Of a stretch of 29,728 nucleotides of DNA, positions 19,815 to 28,025 are shown in pieces. The number at the start of each line of letters is the position of its first letter. Position 1 is the stretch's first letter. A program made the position numbers and the translations under genes. The DNA is from Ophiothrix spiculata (Eukaryota; Echinodermata; Ophiuroidea; Amphilepidida; Ophiotrichidae), in the NCBI GenBank assembly GCA_000969725.1, contig JXSR01S063180.1; one strand, 5' to 3'. Below the pieces are notes generated by a model, which was given only the letters and a program-made list of their open reading frames with translations, had not been told where the DNA came from and made no database searches.

Positions 19815-20004
19815 ACAGCTTGGGCAGCCGTAATAGCCCATTGCTGATTGAGCAGAGTGACTGCCCCAATGTAATCACCATCGTCATTCCACAATGATCC
19901 AATCCAAGGGACTGATTCGATGTTGATCTCATCGCCACCGACGATTCTACTTTGTGGACGGCTAGCACCAGGACGGGTACCACAGATTCCAGTGCCAAGA
20001 GGAT
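19815..20004 (-). CDS. Trypsin-like domain, exon 1 (activation site; catalytic His is Gln)
   Basis: A 190-nt exon, phase 1 in and phase 2 out, acceptor ATGCTTGTAG, donor GTAAGTAT. It has GICGTRPGASRPQSRIVGG: a pro-peptide Cys, then the R-IVGG activation cleavage site. It continues VPWIGSLWNDDGDYIGAVTL and QQWAITAAQAV. Active trypsins read TAAHC at this end, so His57 is Gln and Cys58 is Ala; the partner Cys42 (usually in CGGSLI) is also missing. Indels in the flanking loops are small. Confidence 0.93.
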
Positions 20005-20210
20005 CTACAAGCATACACAAATGTTTAATGAATGTCTTTATTTAACGCCTATTTAAAACAATTGTGGATGTTTACCTGTGAGGCTCAGATAAATGTTTAA
20101 ATCGTACAGATGTTACTTAAACATAGTTAAGTACCGTCTTTATAAACGCCTGGGTACTTAGATGTAGATGCCTTAACATATTCTTTTTAAGTAAATGCCA
20201 GGAATCAATT

Positions 20211-20588
20211 TTTGTAGTAAATTTCTGGGCGCCTATTCATTTTTATAATAAATAACTAGGTAGTTATTTTAACTAGGTAGTGATTCATTTTTCTGTTAAT
20301 GCTTGCGTACACGATCATTATTGTAGTAAATTCCTGGGTACCCATTAATTTTTGTAGTAAATTCCTAGGTACCCATTAATTTTTGTAATAAATTCCTGGG
20401 TACCCATTCAATTTTGTAGTAAATTCCTGATCGTAACACGATCATTTTTGTAGTAAATTCCTGGGTACCCATTCTTTTTTGTAGTAAATTCCTGGGTACC
20501 TATTCATTTTTGTAGTAAATTCCTAGATCCTGGGTACCCATTAATTTTTGTATTAAATTCCTGGGTACCCATTAATTTTTGTAGTATG
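20211..20588. repeat. Minisatellite, ~31-bp unit
   Basis: About ten imperfect head-to-tail copies of a unit built on TTGTAGTAAATTCCTGGGTA followed by CCCATTAATTT. The left copies are the most diverged (TTTCTGGGCGCC, AACTAGGTAG). One unit carries an ACGATCATT insertion that is also seen at about 20310. Unit spacing is not constant. Confidence 0.85.
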
Positions 20589-20696
20589 TACTTTGTAGGG
20601 CCTACGTGTATCAATTGCATCATCACGGGTTGTGGGTTTCATAATTACGCTAGCAGAAGCAAGAACAAATTATTGTAAGATTATTATTATTACACA

Positions 20697-21290
20697 AGCA
20701 TTTATATAGCGCCCCACAAAGAACGGAGCACTTTACAAAAATATAAATACAGATGAGCTACATAAGACACAGAGAACAGTAAATTACGGGAACAACTTAG
20801 TTTTAAGCTACCGCTTGAACATAGGCAAGGACTGAGCGTCACGCAGACACATGGGGAAGTCGTTCCAAAAGTGAGCTGCTGCAATGGAAAAGCTCACATC
20901 ACCGGCACGTTTTAATGACCTGGAAACAATGAGTCGGGTTTGGTCTGGGGAAGAGCGCAGTCTATGCCTATATTCAGCCGGATCAGTATTTTGAAGATGC
21001 ATTAGATCAGATAGGTAGCTGGGCGCCATATCATTTAAAGCTTTATAGATATACATGATGATTTTATATGTGGTTCTCTGTCTCACAGGGAGCCAAAGAA
21101 GTTCATTTAGCAAATCGGTAGAGGACTGGTCCCGTCCACATGCCATGACTAAACGTGCAGCCAAGTTCTGCAGGCTTTGAAGACGAGTAAGATCTGCCTC
21201 GCGTGCCCCAAAAAGAAGAGAATTTGCATAGTCAAGGCGGGAAAGGGTCAGTCCTCTAACGACATGCTGGCATGCATCAATAGTAATGAA
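20697..21290 (-). mobile_element. Non-LTR retrotransposon (L2/CR1-like) 3' fragment, degraded
   Basis: On the minus strand it encodes the C-terminal end of a LINE reverse-transcriptase ORF: LSRLDYANSLLFGA, LQSLQNLAARLV, LLWLPVRQRTTYKI, YKALNDMAPSYLSDL, LRSSPDQTRL and AAAHFWNDFP, ending MFKR-stop-LKTKLFP with a stop inside the usual FK-x-x-LK motif. It is 5'-truncated. The 3' end is GGGGCGCTATATAAATGC with a TAATAA-type tail at about 20690. The same 3' end recurs at 28264-28350. Not part of the host gene, though in the same orientation. Confidence 0.85.
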
Positions 21291-21441
21291 GCGGCATTAA
21301 CGCCAGATGTTACGTATATGGAAATTAACAGTTTTGTAAAATTCGGGTGAAAACAAAATATTAAGTATAGTATCTCGAAGTCCATCATTTTCAAATAAAA
21401 AAAAAAAAAGGTAAATTTGAGAAAGAAAAGTTAAAAGTTAC

Positions 21442-21504
21442 CTTCTGGTCTGCCCTCTCCTGGTGGCGGTGGTCCGATAGGTCCACCATCGGACGGATCT
21501 AATG
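21442..21504 (-). CDS. Proline-rich linker exon
   Basis: A 63-nt phase 1-1 exon, acceptor TTTTTACAG, donor GTAACTTT. It adds LDPSDGGPIGPPPPGEGRPE between SEA and the trypsin-like domain, a likely flexible stalk. Phase and splice sites fit both neighbours. Confidence is lower because it has no domain signature. Confidence 0.7.
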
Positions 21505-21939
21505 CTGTAAAAATTAAAAAAAAAAAAATCTATATTTATTTGTATATATTTGTCAGCAAAATTTTCCAATAAAGATCATTTAGCCCCAACCGTGGCCGTG
21601 ATACTGCGAAAGTTAGAGAGGCAATCCAGTAACACTGGTACCCAACGATTTCTGGTTGTCTAGATTTGAATATTATTGGGCTTTAAACGGCTTAGCCTAG
21701 ATTCTACTTAAAATTAAAAAACTTATGGAAATGGTCTAAATAAAGCTATAAAATGTAATGGAATCAAAAAGTGGAAACACAGAAATCTACACCGAAATAG
21801 CTCAAATTGAGAAAGAATAAACTTGTAATATATCATTATGTGATGGTGGTGTGACTATCCTAAATGTATAACTTAGATGGATTTACCAGATACAAGATCA
21901 AGCAAAGCTTTTAAGGATGATTTGATACAATATTAGAAA

Positions 21940-22190
21940 ATAAACAATTTAATCAAAATAATTTGTTTGCCCACCACAGGTGTAAAAACAAGATGTTTAT
22001 AAGATTTGATACCAGAAACACTGTTTTCACTTTTTCTCCAGAGGAAAAAAAAATAAAGCGGCGAAAGAATTTCAATTTTCTCCAATATTCCACAAAATCA
22101 CGGAATACTAATGGTCGGTTATAATACTATCATATAAAATATGTAGGTAAAAAAGTAGCAGGAAGAATCTATCATCTAGGCCAGTCTTCA
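21940..22190 (+). repeat. Interspersed repeat, second copy of 51-320
   Basis: Shares AATAATTTGTTTGCCCA, CAGGTGTA, CACTGTTTTCAC, TTTTCTCCAATATTCC, ATATAAAATATGTA and CTAGGCCAGTC in the same order with 51-320. Confidence 0.65.
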
Positions 22191-22243
22191 ACTCAAAGTG
22201 GATATTTTTGTTATAATAATGGCTCCTATATTTAATAGCTTAA

Positions 22244-22820
22244 CCCTCGTCTTCCTGAGCCTTTTTTGTAACACGTCCTTCTAGGGGGGGGGGGGGGGGG
22301 TTATCACCCCCCTGTGATTTTGAGCTTGGGACCCCCAAGACCTGCCCAAAGTTACATATAATATAGGGTAGGGTCTCCTCTTTCCATTGATACCAAGATT
22401 ATGAAGATCGGTTAAGGCGTTACGTAATTATGACGTCACAAAGTATTTCCGTACCGAACAAAAAATTCCACTTTGGGCAAAAATTGCCACTCTTTCAAAA
22501 AATGGTTATAAAAGTTCTAAATGTCCGATTTTCGTCCGTTTTTTCTTAATAAATAAAGGAATCGACAATTCTTACATGTTCTGTAAGTTTCAAGTCCATA
22601 TCATGCAGATATTTTTCAAAATTGCGATTAAAAAATTTTCGAGGTGGCAACCACCCCTACCCTCGGATTTTGACGGCCTACATTAACCCACGATTTGTTT
22701 TTATCAAAATGACCGCACAGGATGTAAAAACAGTTACCTAAACATCGCTTTATTTTGCGTTTTGGTGCAATCGGCGACCATCCGTTAGTGCCCCCCCCCC
22801 CCCCACTAGGAAGACGAGGG
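22244..22820. mobile_element. piggyBac-like MITE, 577 bp
   Basis: TTAA at 22240-22243 and 22821-22824 flank inverted ends CCCTCGTCTTCCT / AGGAAGACGAGGG. TTAA target sites and CCC-type ends are the piggyBac signature. A 17-G run (22284-22300) near the left end mirrors a 14-C run (22791-22804) near the right end. No transposase; the ORF at 22628-22861 is chance. Confidence 0.85.
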
Positions 22821-22871
22821 TTAAGGTAGGATTCTTTGAGATTTTTTCCAAAATTTATCAATATTACTCAC

Positions 22872-23044
22872 GTTTACTGACACTGATATCAGTGACGTCT
22901 CCTTCAAGTCTTCCAAGCTGTCCATCATCCGCTTCCTTCGATATTATTTCCGCAATTTTTCCTTGTAATTCATCCGAGATAGAAACTTCATTTCCAACGT
23001 CAAAGTCAAAGGTCACCCAACTGACTATTTTAACACTGCCAGGT
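22872..23044 (-). CDS. SEA domain, exon 3 (GSV turn and C-terminal half)
   Basis: A 173-nt exon, phase 2 in and phase 1 out, acceptor TTTAAAAG, donor GTGAGTAA. Encodes R-PGSVKIVSWVTFDFDVG, then ISDELQGKIAEIISKE and LEGDVTDISV. In autoproteolytic SEA domains cleavage occurs between Gly and Ser of a G-S-hydrophobic turn (GSVVV type); here it reads G-S-V-K-I. Completes the ferredoxin-like SEA fold. Confidence 0.87.
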
Positions 23045-23896
23045 CTTTTAAAGAAAAACATATTTGAATAACAAAAAATCCAATTTTGTTTCTAACAGAT
23101 ATAAACTTGATAATAAGTTATGTCAGCATATTTTAAAGTCGTTACACAGATGTCATTTTTATTTATTTTTGACACAAATATTTCTGCTCATTTTGGAAGA
23201 AAACCGACTCAAAAGAAAGAAAGCTATTTTGGTGTCACAAATGTCATTCCTTATCGTGTTGGTGGATTATCATGGAACTTCAGATGAAACTTGTGCATCT
23301 TTCGCTCAAAAAACGTGGATGCAAGTTTTATTTGATGATAGCCATTGAAACGGCCACAACGAATAAAGTAAAGTAAGTATGGTTTTGCTCATTTATCGAG
23401 ATTTATTCTGTGATCAATTTGTTCTGTTGAACCAAATTATGCATTTTTAAAATTCAGAATGATTATGTTGCAACCACAACCTTTGATAGCAAGTATAATC
23501 AGAATTTTGCAAATGATACGCTATAAATTTTGAAGTATCAAAAAGCAGCCGATTAACGCACATAAACCAATATGACCATACGGAGAAATAAAATACCCCA
23601 TATTTTTCAAATAATAATCGCGTAAACTATCTTGTTGAATATTCAGATGAGTTTATGTTCAAGGTTTGTCTATGTAGCAGTAGCAAATTTAGCCAATAAT
23701 AATAACAAAATCGTTAACAATTCATTGAATATTAATACACAGTGATTTGGTCTATTAATCAATCCCAATCAATCATTACACAATATAAAAATACCAGTTC
23801 ACAATGTTGTAGAATACAAAGAATATACTATGGATCTTGTAAGTAACAAAGTCTGATTGCTTGCTGTATCTTCAAGGTTTATAGAGTATAGCTTAC
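23045..23896. other. Intron; repeat R1 copy C at its right end
   Basis: The right part (about 23530-23893) is R1 in reverse orientation. The left part includes a chance plus-strand ORF (23064-23348) with no domain signature. Confidence 0.6.
23530..23893 (-). repeat. Repeat family R1, copy C
   Basis: Reverse complement of 2895-3270: GGTTTATAGAGTATA at the right end, TTGATTGGGATTGATTA on the minus strand, and CAGCCGATTAACGCACATAA at the left. It starts only a few bases inside the intron from the donor of exon 23897-23967. Confidence 0.7.
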
Positions 23897-23967
23897 CTGA
23901 TATCTGACACGGTTGTTTGCAAATGATATTGCCCCAAATCGTTATCGTTTGAAATAATTTCATTAAT
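23897..23967 (-). CDS. SEA domain, exon 2
   Basis: A 71-nt exon, phase 0 in and phase 2 out, acceptor ATTCCAACAG, donor GTAAGCTA. Encodes INEIISNDNDLGQYHL and QTTVSDI, the middle of a SEA domain just before the strand that carries the G-S turn. The other two frames are not consistent with the flanking exons. Confidence 0.8.
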
Positions 23968-24423
23968 CTGTTGGAATTAGAATACATGTTGTGATTAATT
24001 TTAAAAGCAATATACCTTCCAATGTATTATAATTATCTTTGCCAACCATCTGATAAATATTCTCTGTTATCCAATTCGATAATAAGGATAGGTATATAGT
24101 TAACCAATAAAGTATCCATGATATTGATTTTAGGGACATCTTTGATTTTTTTGTATCTTAAAACTATTTTCAAAGTAATAATGCTAATACTTTGAACACT
24201 ACATGTAACTCATAAATGTGATTTGAGGAAATCTAACAAAATATTTACCAAATTTTACTCAGATTATTCAACATTCTAATGCACATACATTACCATTTAA
24301 CAATTACGTAAATAAAGCCATTTATTCATATTTCCTTCTGTAAGAGATGACATAAATACATGTACATATGGCTTCAAATTGGTTTCACGAGATAACAAAT
24401 GATGCAGTGAAAAATCATCTTAC
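23968..24423. other. Intron, nothing recognised
   Basis: AT-rich intron within the SEA domain. No repeat or coding signal seen. Confidence 0.6.
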
Positions 24424-24524
24424 TATATTTATGTAGTCTCGTTGCAGAAGTCTATATTGGGTTGACATTTCGTCCCTGTATGCTTCGTCATACGTCTGAT
24501 TCAGGGTTACATTGAGATTTATCA
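24424..24524 (-). CDS. SEA domain, exon 1
   Basis: A 101-nt exon, phase 1 in and phase 0 out, acceptor ATTTTTCCAG, donor GTAAGATG. Encodes VINLNVTLNQTYDEAYRDEM and STQYRLLQRDYINI: the first SEA strand (hydrophobic alternation with an N-glycosylation sequon, NVT) and the first helix. Too short to stand out as an ORF; it was found from splice sites and phase. Confidence 0.82.
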
Positions 24525-24971
24525 CTGGAAAAATTGAGAGATTCATAATTATGTCACATTTAAATTAGTCGAATCCTTTCGATACGTGAGGTCATATTTA
24601 GGCATACGAAGAGCAGGGTTTATGGTAACTGCATAATTTGACACGCTAATAAAATAATTGTCTATTTTACGAAATTGAGATTTTTGAATGAATCCTAAAA
24701 CAAGTGAAATCTAAGACGTTTTCATTAAGACTACTGAAAAATATTATGTCTAAACAAATAATCATAATATTCAACTATGTTAGCTCATGTTTGTAGTAAA
24801 AATATGGCATAATTTATGCTGGGCTTTTTTATCGTGCAGATTGAGAATCTACCAAAAATAGGATGATGTGTGTCGTTACTAACAATGTTAATCGTTTGAA
24901 TCGATTGCAACAGCAAGGACTTTCTTTATTTAATTATAATTCTATGACAAAAAACGTGGTATGCTTCTTAC
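24525..24971. other. Intron, nothing recognised
   Basis: AT-rich intron between the WAP and SEA exons; no repeat or coding signal. Confidence 0.6.
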
Positions 24972-25136
24972 CTATTGGTGCAGGATCAACGCACACATGT
25001 CCACAGCCGTTGTAACAACATAACTGCTTCCCCTCACATTCGCCGTTATTATTGCATTCTTGGACACATACCCCGCCCGAGTCGTTCCTCACAGGGGGAC
25101 AGTATCCGACAAAGTCATCGTTTGATGCCAATTGAA
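24972..25136 (-). CDS. WAP domain exon
   Basis: A 165-nt phase 1-1 exon, acceptor AAATTTCAG, donor GTAAGAAG. Encodes a complete whey acidic protein four-disulfide core: YCPPVRNDSGGVCVQEC, NNNGECEGKQLCCYNGC, GHVC. All eight Cys are there with the family spacing (C3-x5-C4-x5-C5C6-x3-C7-x3-C8). WAP domains are often serine-protease inhibitors or antimicrobial. It lies directly outside the membrane helix, with phase and codon join (T|TT) confirming the splice. WAP beside a protease-like domain in one chain is uncommon. Confidence 0.93.
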
Positions 25137-26565
25137 CTGAAATTTGATTGCAGATGCATTATTAGAAGTGCAATATAGCACATGCTCGAAAGATACCAAT
25201 TCTCTTCGTGTTATGTAAATTCAAGTAACGCTTACTTTTTCAAGTGTTAGATTTGAATCTAGATCGAAACAATCACTGCATTTTGACAATACCCTCAAGG
25301 TTATGCATAAGTGTGATGATCGAAACAATGATCATACTTTTTCAACACCTTGAACATGTTGAAGGACTGTTTTAAGGGTATAATCATACAGGTACTGTAT
25401 CAGATCTCATTGCAACTTTTTTGGACCGAACATAAAAGTCTTGATGTCAACAATGAGTCTCCTGCGACTCAGGAAACGATGACCAGAATAAGGAGCGAAT
25501 GAAGATTTTCAAATACATGGTTAAGGGTACGAGGAATCCCTATGCTCAGGAAAATGTGAATCCAAACTATTTTTTAATCATGAAAAGATAAATAGTTTCC
25601 ACTGCCTTTGCGGGGACTCGAACCATGGATTATGGTTGGGGTTAGTCATTCATTACGAAGCGAGAGATCTACCGCTGAGCTATCAAGGCAGCGTTGAAAT
25701 CGTGAACTAAAAATCTAAAACATAAACATTAGAATGCCGTAGTTTTCTTTTGTTTACATAAAAATTGCAATTTTTGCCTCATTGGAATGCTCAATTAGTA
25801 AGTAAATTATGCGAATGCGTATATCAGACAAAATGTAGATAATGTAGATACTTAAAACAAGCAATTCACAGCTCAAACAGGGCAAACTCAGAGTCGTAAT
25901 TCACGTCAGGATTTTCGGGCAAAACAACCCGGGTTTGTTACATTATCATTCAAAATCAACTCTGCATATTTATAAAATATTATTTGTAATTCAATAAGAA
26001 GTATCAAGCCTACAATCTGTCAAAATTTGAAACCAGTCGAATTGTTCGAACATCATGAAATTATGAGGTTTCGGCGAAAAAGGGTCAACTTTTTCGAAGT
26101 AGTCTTTAGGCGTCATTTTGACCTTGATAATGGACGTGAAATCACTAGTAAAGTTCTATGTATAAACAAGAGACTCTATTCAATATGTACGCCAAAAATT
26201 GTGATATTTTGATAGGTGTAAGTAGGTAAAAACCTGCAGTAAACATGACATTCAGCCGAGCGAGACGTTTTTAGGGACTGTAGCCTTAAAACTCAATTTG
26301 CGGCTAATTACAATTGCTAGATATTCTCTATCTTCGACCTTTGATTTCGATCTCTATGTGAGCATTAAAAATAAAAAAATAAAAAAAAAATGATGCGATA
26401 AAGAATACGTAAAAGTAACCTTGTTTTTGCCACTTTCTCTTAATTTATTTCCTTTTAGAAACTGATTTAAAATGATATTGCTGTTATGTGAAAATGTATA
26501 TACACAGACAAATTACAGAATGCCTCACAAATGCCAAATTATTCAAGAAAATCAAAAATACTTAC
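25137..26565. other. Intron; one tRNA-like element
   Basis: Apart from the tRNA-like sequence at 25602-25691 no coding or repeat signal is seen; an A-rich simple run is at about 26366-26390. Confidence 0.6.
25602..25691 (-). pseudogene. tRNA pseudogene or tRNA-derived SINE head
   Basis: On the minus strand, A box TAGCTCAGCGGTAG and B box GGTTCGAGTCC, enclosed by a 7-bp acceptor-like pair CTGCCTT / AAGGCAG. The anticodon stem (around CTCGCTTCGTAATGAATG) and the T stem do not pair well, so a working tRNA is unlikely. Confidence 0.55.
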
Positions 26566-26959
26566 ATAGGAATAACCAAATAAATAATGCCATAGTTGTC
26601 AGAACTAATATAAGCATTGCTATACACAGCGTGGAAACCAAACACCCAGCAGAATTCCTCGTCATATATTTCCTTTGGGGTTTGGTCATCATATACTTTT
26701 TCTTCTCCTTGTCATTCCGAGCTCGCTTGTCCAGCGGTCTGTCATCCCTATCGTCGATCGAGCTACCCCTGTTGGATCCTGCATCGTCTTCCGCATAGTC
26801 ATCACCGTAGTCGTTACCACCATCATACCCGCCACCGTAACTTTTATAAGGCACGCTTTCTTCGCCGTAGATCGAGGCTAGGTCGTCGCCGGTATACACA
26901 GGGGCAGTGGGTTCGGGTTCGTGGATTGAGGCTGTATCGTCGCCAGTGTACACTGGAGC
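26566..26959 (-). CDS. Cytoplasmic tail and transmembrane helix exon
   Basis: A 394-nt exon entering in phase 0 and leaving in phase 1, acceptor TTTTTCTCTTCAG, donor GTAAGTAT. The tail opens APVYTGDDTASIHEPEPT and repeats APVYTGDDLASIYGEE, then has a Gly/Tyr/Asp-rich stretch (SYGGGYDGGNDYGDDY), an acidic SIDDRDDR segment and a basic juxtamembrane part (DKEKKKYM, KPQRKYMTR). The helix is the last ~27 residues (GCLVSTLCIAMLILVL...ALFIWLFL). The basic side is N-terminal, giving a type II topology. The true start codon lies in an upstream exon that I could not locate. Confidence 0.88.
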
Positions 26960-27599
26960 CTGAAGAGAAAAACGAAAATGTGAGCTGTAAAATTGAAAAT
27001 TAATGCCGTTGCGTAATATACCGAGTGAGTCAATAAAAGTGCAATAGTTGAAATGGGCTAAAGAACAAGATAAATACTAAACAAATAACTTTGGTTTCTA
27101 TGGTGATCATGGATTTACCTTTAGAATGTTGAAAGAATTGTAATAATTGATATTAAAGCGTTCCACAAATATACTCAATTTAAAAGGGTGTTATAAAAAT
27201 CATTTCTGTCCAGCTAGCGAACATTTTGTTAATGTGTCTTACATAATAAGGATGAACATGATAATACCTTTCTATTAGTATTTACTGACCATGTAAAAGA
27301 CTTTGATGGGCATCTAAAAGTGTCATTTGGTTTTGTAACCAGTACATCTGGATTTGAATTAGAATCAAAGAAATTTAGATCAATTGTTCACAGCCATGTA
27401 GACAGTTTACATGTTAAAAAACCCTTTTCATATGCCACAGTTACCATAGGAACCAGGCAAAACAACTTTAGTTTATTTAATATTATAATATTTATGTAAT
27501 CAGTAAATATGATAAGTTTGAACTCAATATAAGAAAAGTTGTCTACGCAAGGTGTAAATAATGTAAAAACTTGGTAAAGAAGACCATATTAAGTTTTTA

Positions 27600-27860
27600 A
27601 CTTTTAACTCGTATAACATGTATAATGAAAATTAGAATATCAACGAAATTTAGCTCATATCTCAATTTAGAACTTTCCACAGCACAACTATTGAACAGAA
27701 TATCACAAAACATTCATTTTATATTATTCACATTTACCCCTCCTAAAAAAAAATCTGAATAATACAATCTTGATACAAATTGTATAACATATTATGTCAA
27801 TCAGTTATTTTAATTTTGGAAAAAATAATCCAGGTTTTCATTTACTATTACTACGACTGG
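27600..27860 (+). repeat. Direct repeat, left copy
   Basis: Shares with 29440-29728, in the same order: TTTAGAACTTT, TATTGAAC, ATATCATTCACATT-like, ATCTTGATA(C/T)AAAT, TATAACATATTA, AATCAGTTA, AATCCAGGT and ACTGGCTTGAAAT. Diverged. Confidence 0.65.
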
Positions 27861-28025
27861 CTTGAAATTGATGTTTATATAAAAATGGAGAAACATTACA
27901 AACTTTGAATGAATCAAAAAGATCAGAATAAAAACAAAGAATAAGTGAGACAGGCAAAAACACCACCTAAACATAATGCAGAACTTCATATAAAATCTTC
28001 TGTAAATTATTTGTAAACGTAAATA

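Larger units (their letters stand above)
20005..21441. other. Intron with minisatellite and LINE fragment
   Basis: Holds a 31-bp minisatellite (20211-20588) and a LINE 3' fragment (20697-21290); no gene exon recognised. Confidence 0.7.
21505..22871. other. Intron with repeat copy and piggyBac-like MITE
   Basis: 21940-22190 is the second copy of the repeat at 51-320. 22244-22820 is a piggyBac-like MITE. 21505-21940 shows nothing I can name. Confidence 0.65.
361..26959 (-). other. Multi-exon gene (partial both ends): type II membrane WAP-SEA-pseudotrypsin-(LDLa-CUB)n protein
   Basis: Twenty-one exons on the minus strand, each with GT donor and AG acceptor, join in one open frame of 3907 nt (about 1302 residues). 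Module order: acidic tail, membrane helix, WAP, SEA (3 exons), Pro-rich linker, trypsin-like domain (4 exons), Cys-rich spacer, then LDLa-CUB-LDLa-CUB-LDLa-CUB-LDLa-CUB-LDLa. Introns between modules are phase 1, so modules can be duplicated or shuffled without changing frame. Basic residues lie on the N-terminal side of the helix, which by the positive-inside rule puts the N-terminus in the cytosol and all modules outside. Related mosaic proteins are type II transmembrane serine proteases (matriptase, enteropeptidase, polyserase), but there the protease is normally C-terminal; here it is internal and lacks its catalytic triad. The start codon exon and stop codon were not found. Role not known; extracellular scaffold, decoy or regulator is inference. 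A further, active protease domain beyond the left edge, as in polyserases, is possible. Confidence 0.85.

Noticed and set aside
20211-20588. CRISPR-like array
   Set aside because: Eukaryotic context, units are head-to-tail without unique spacers; a minisatellite.
20808-21164. 118-residue ORF as a host gene
   Set aside because: Its motifs (WLPVRQR, YKALN..APSYL) are those of the end of a LINE reverse transcriptase, truncated and with an internal stop.
25602-25691. Functional tRNA gene
   Set aside because: A and B boxes and an acceptor-like stem exist, but the anticodon and T stems do not pair; more likely a pseudogene or SINE.
26951-26953. Apparent start of the tail ORF at 26953
   Set aside because: The codon is GTG (Val) inside an exon that begins at 26959 after a strong pyrimidine-rich acceptor; the real start is upstream.
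26617-27003. 128-residue plus-strand ORF
   Set aside because: Antisense shadow of the tail/transmembrane exon, rich in Arg/His/Ser from the complement.
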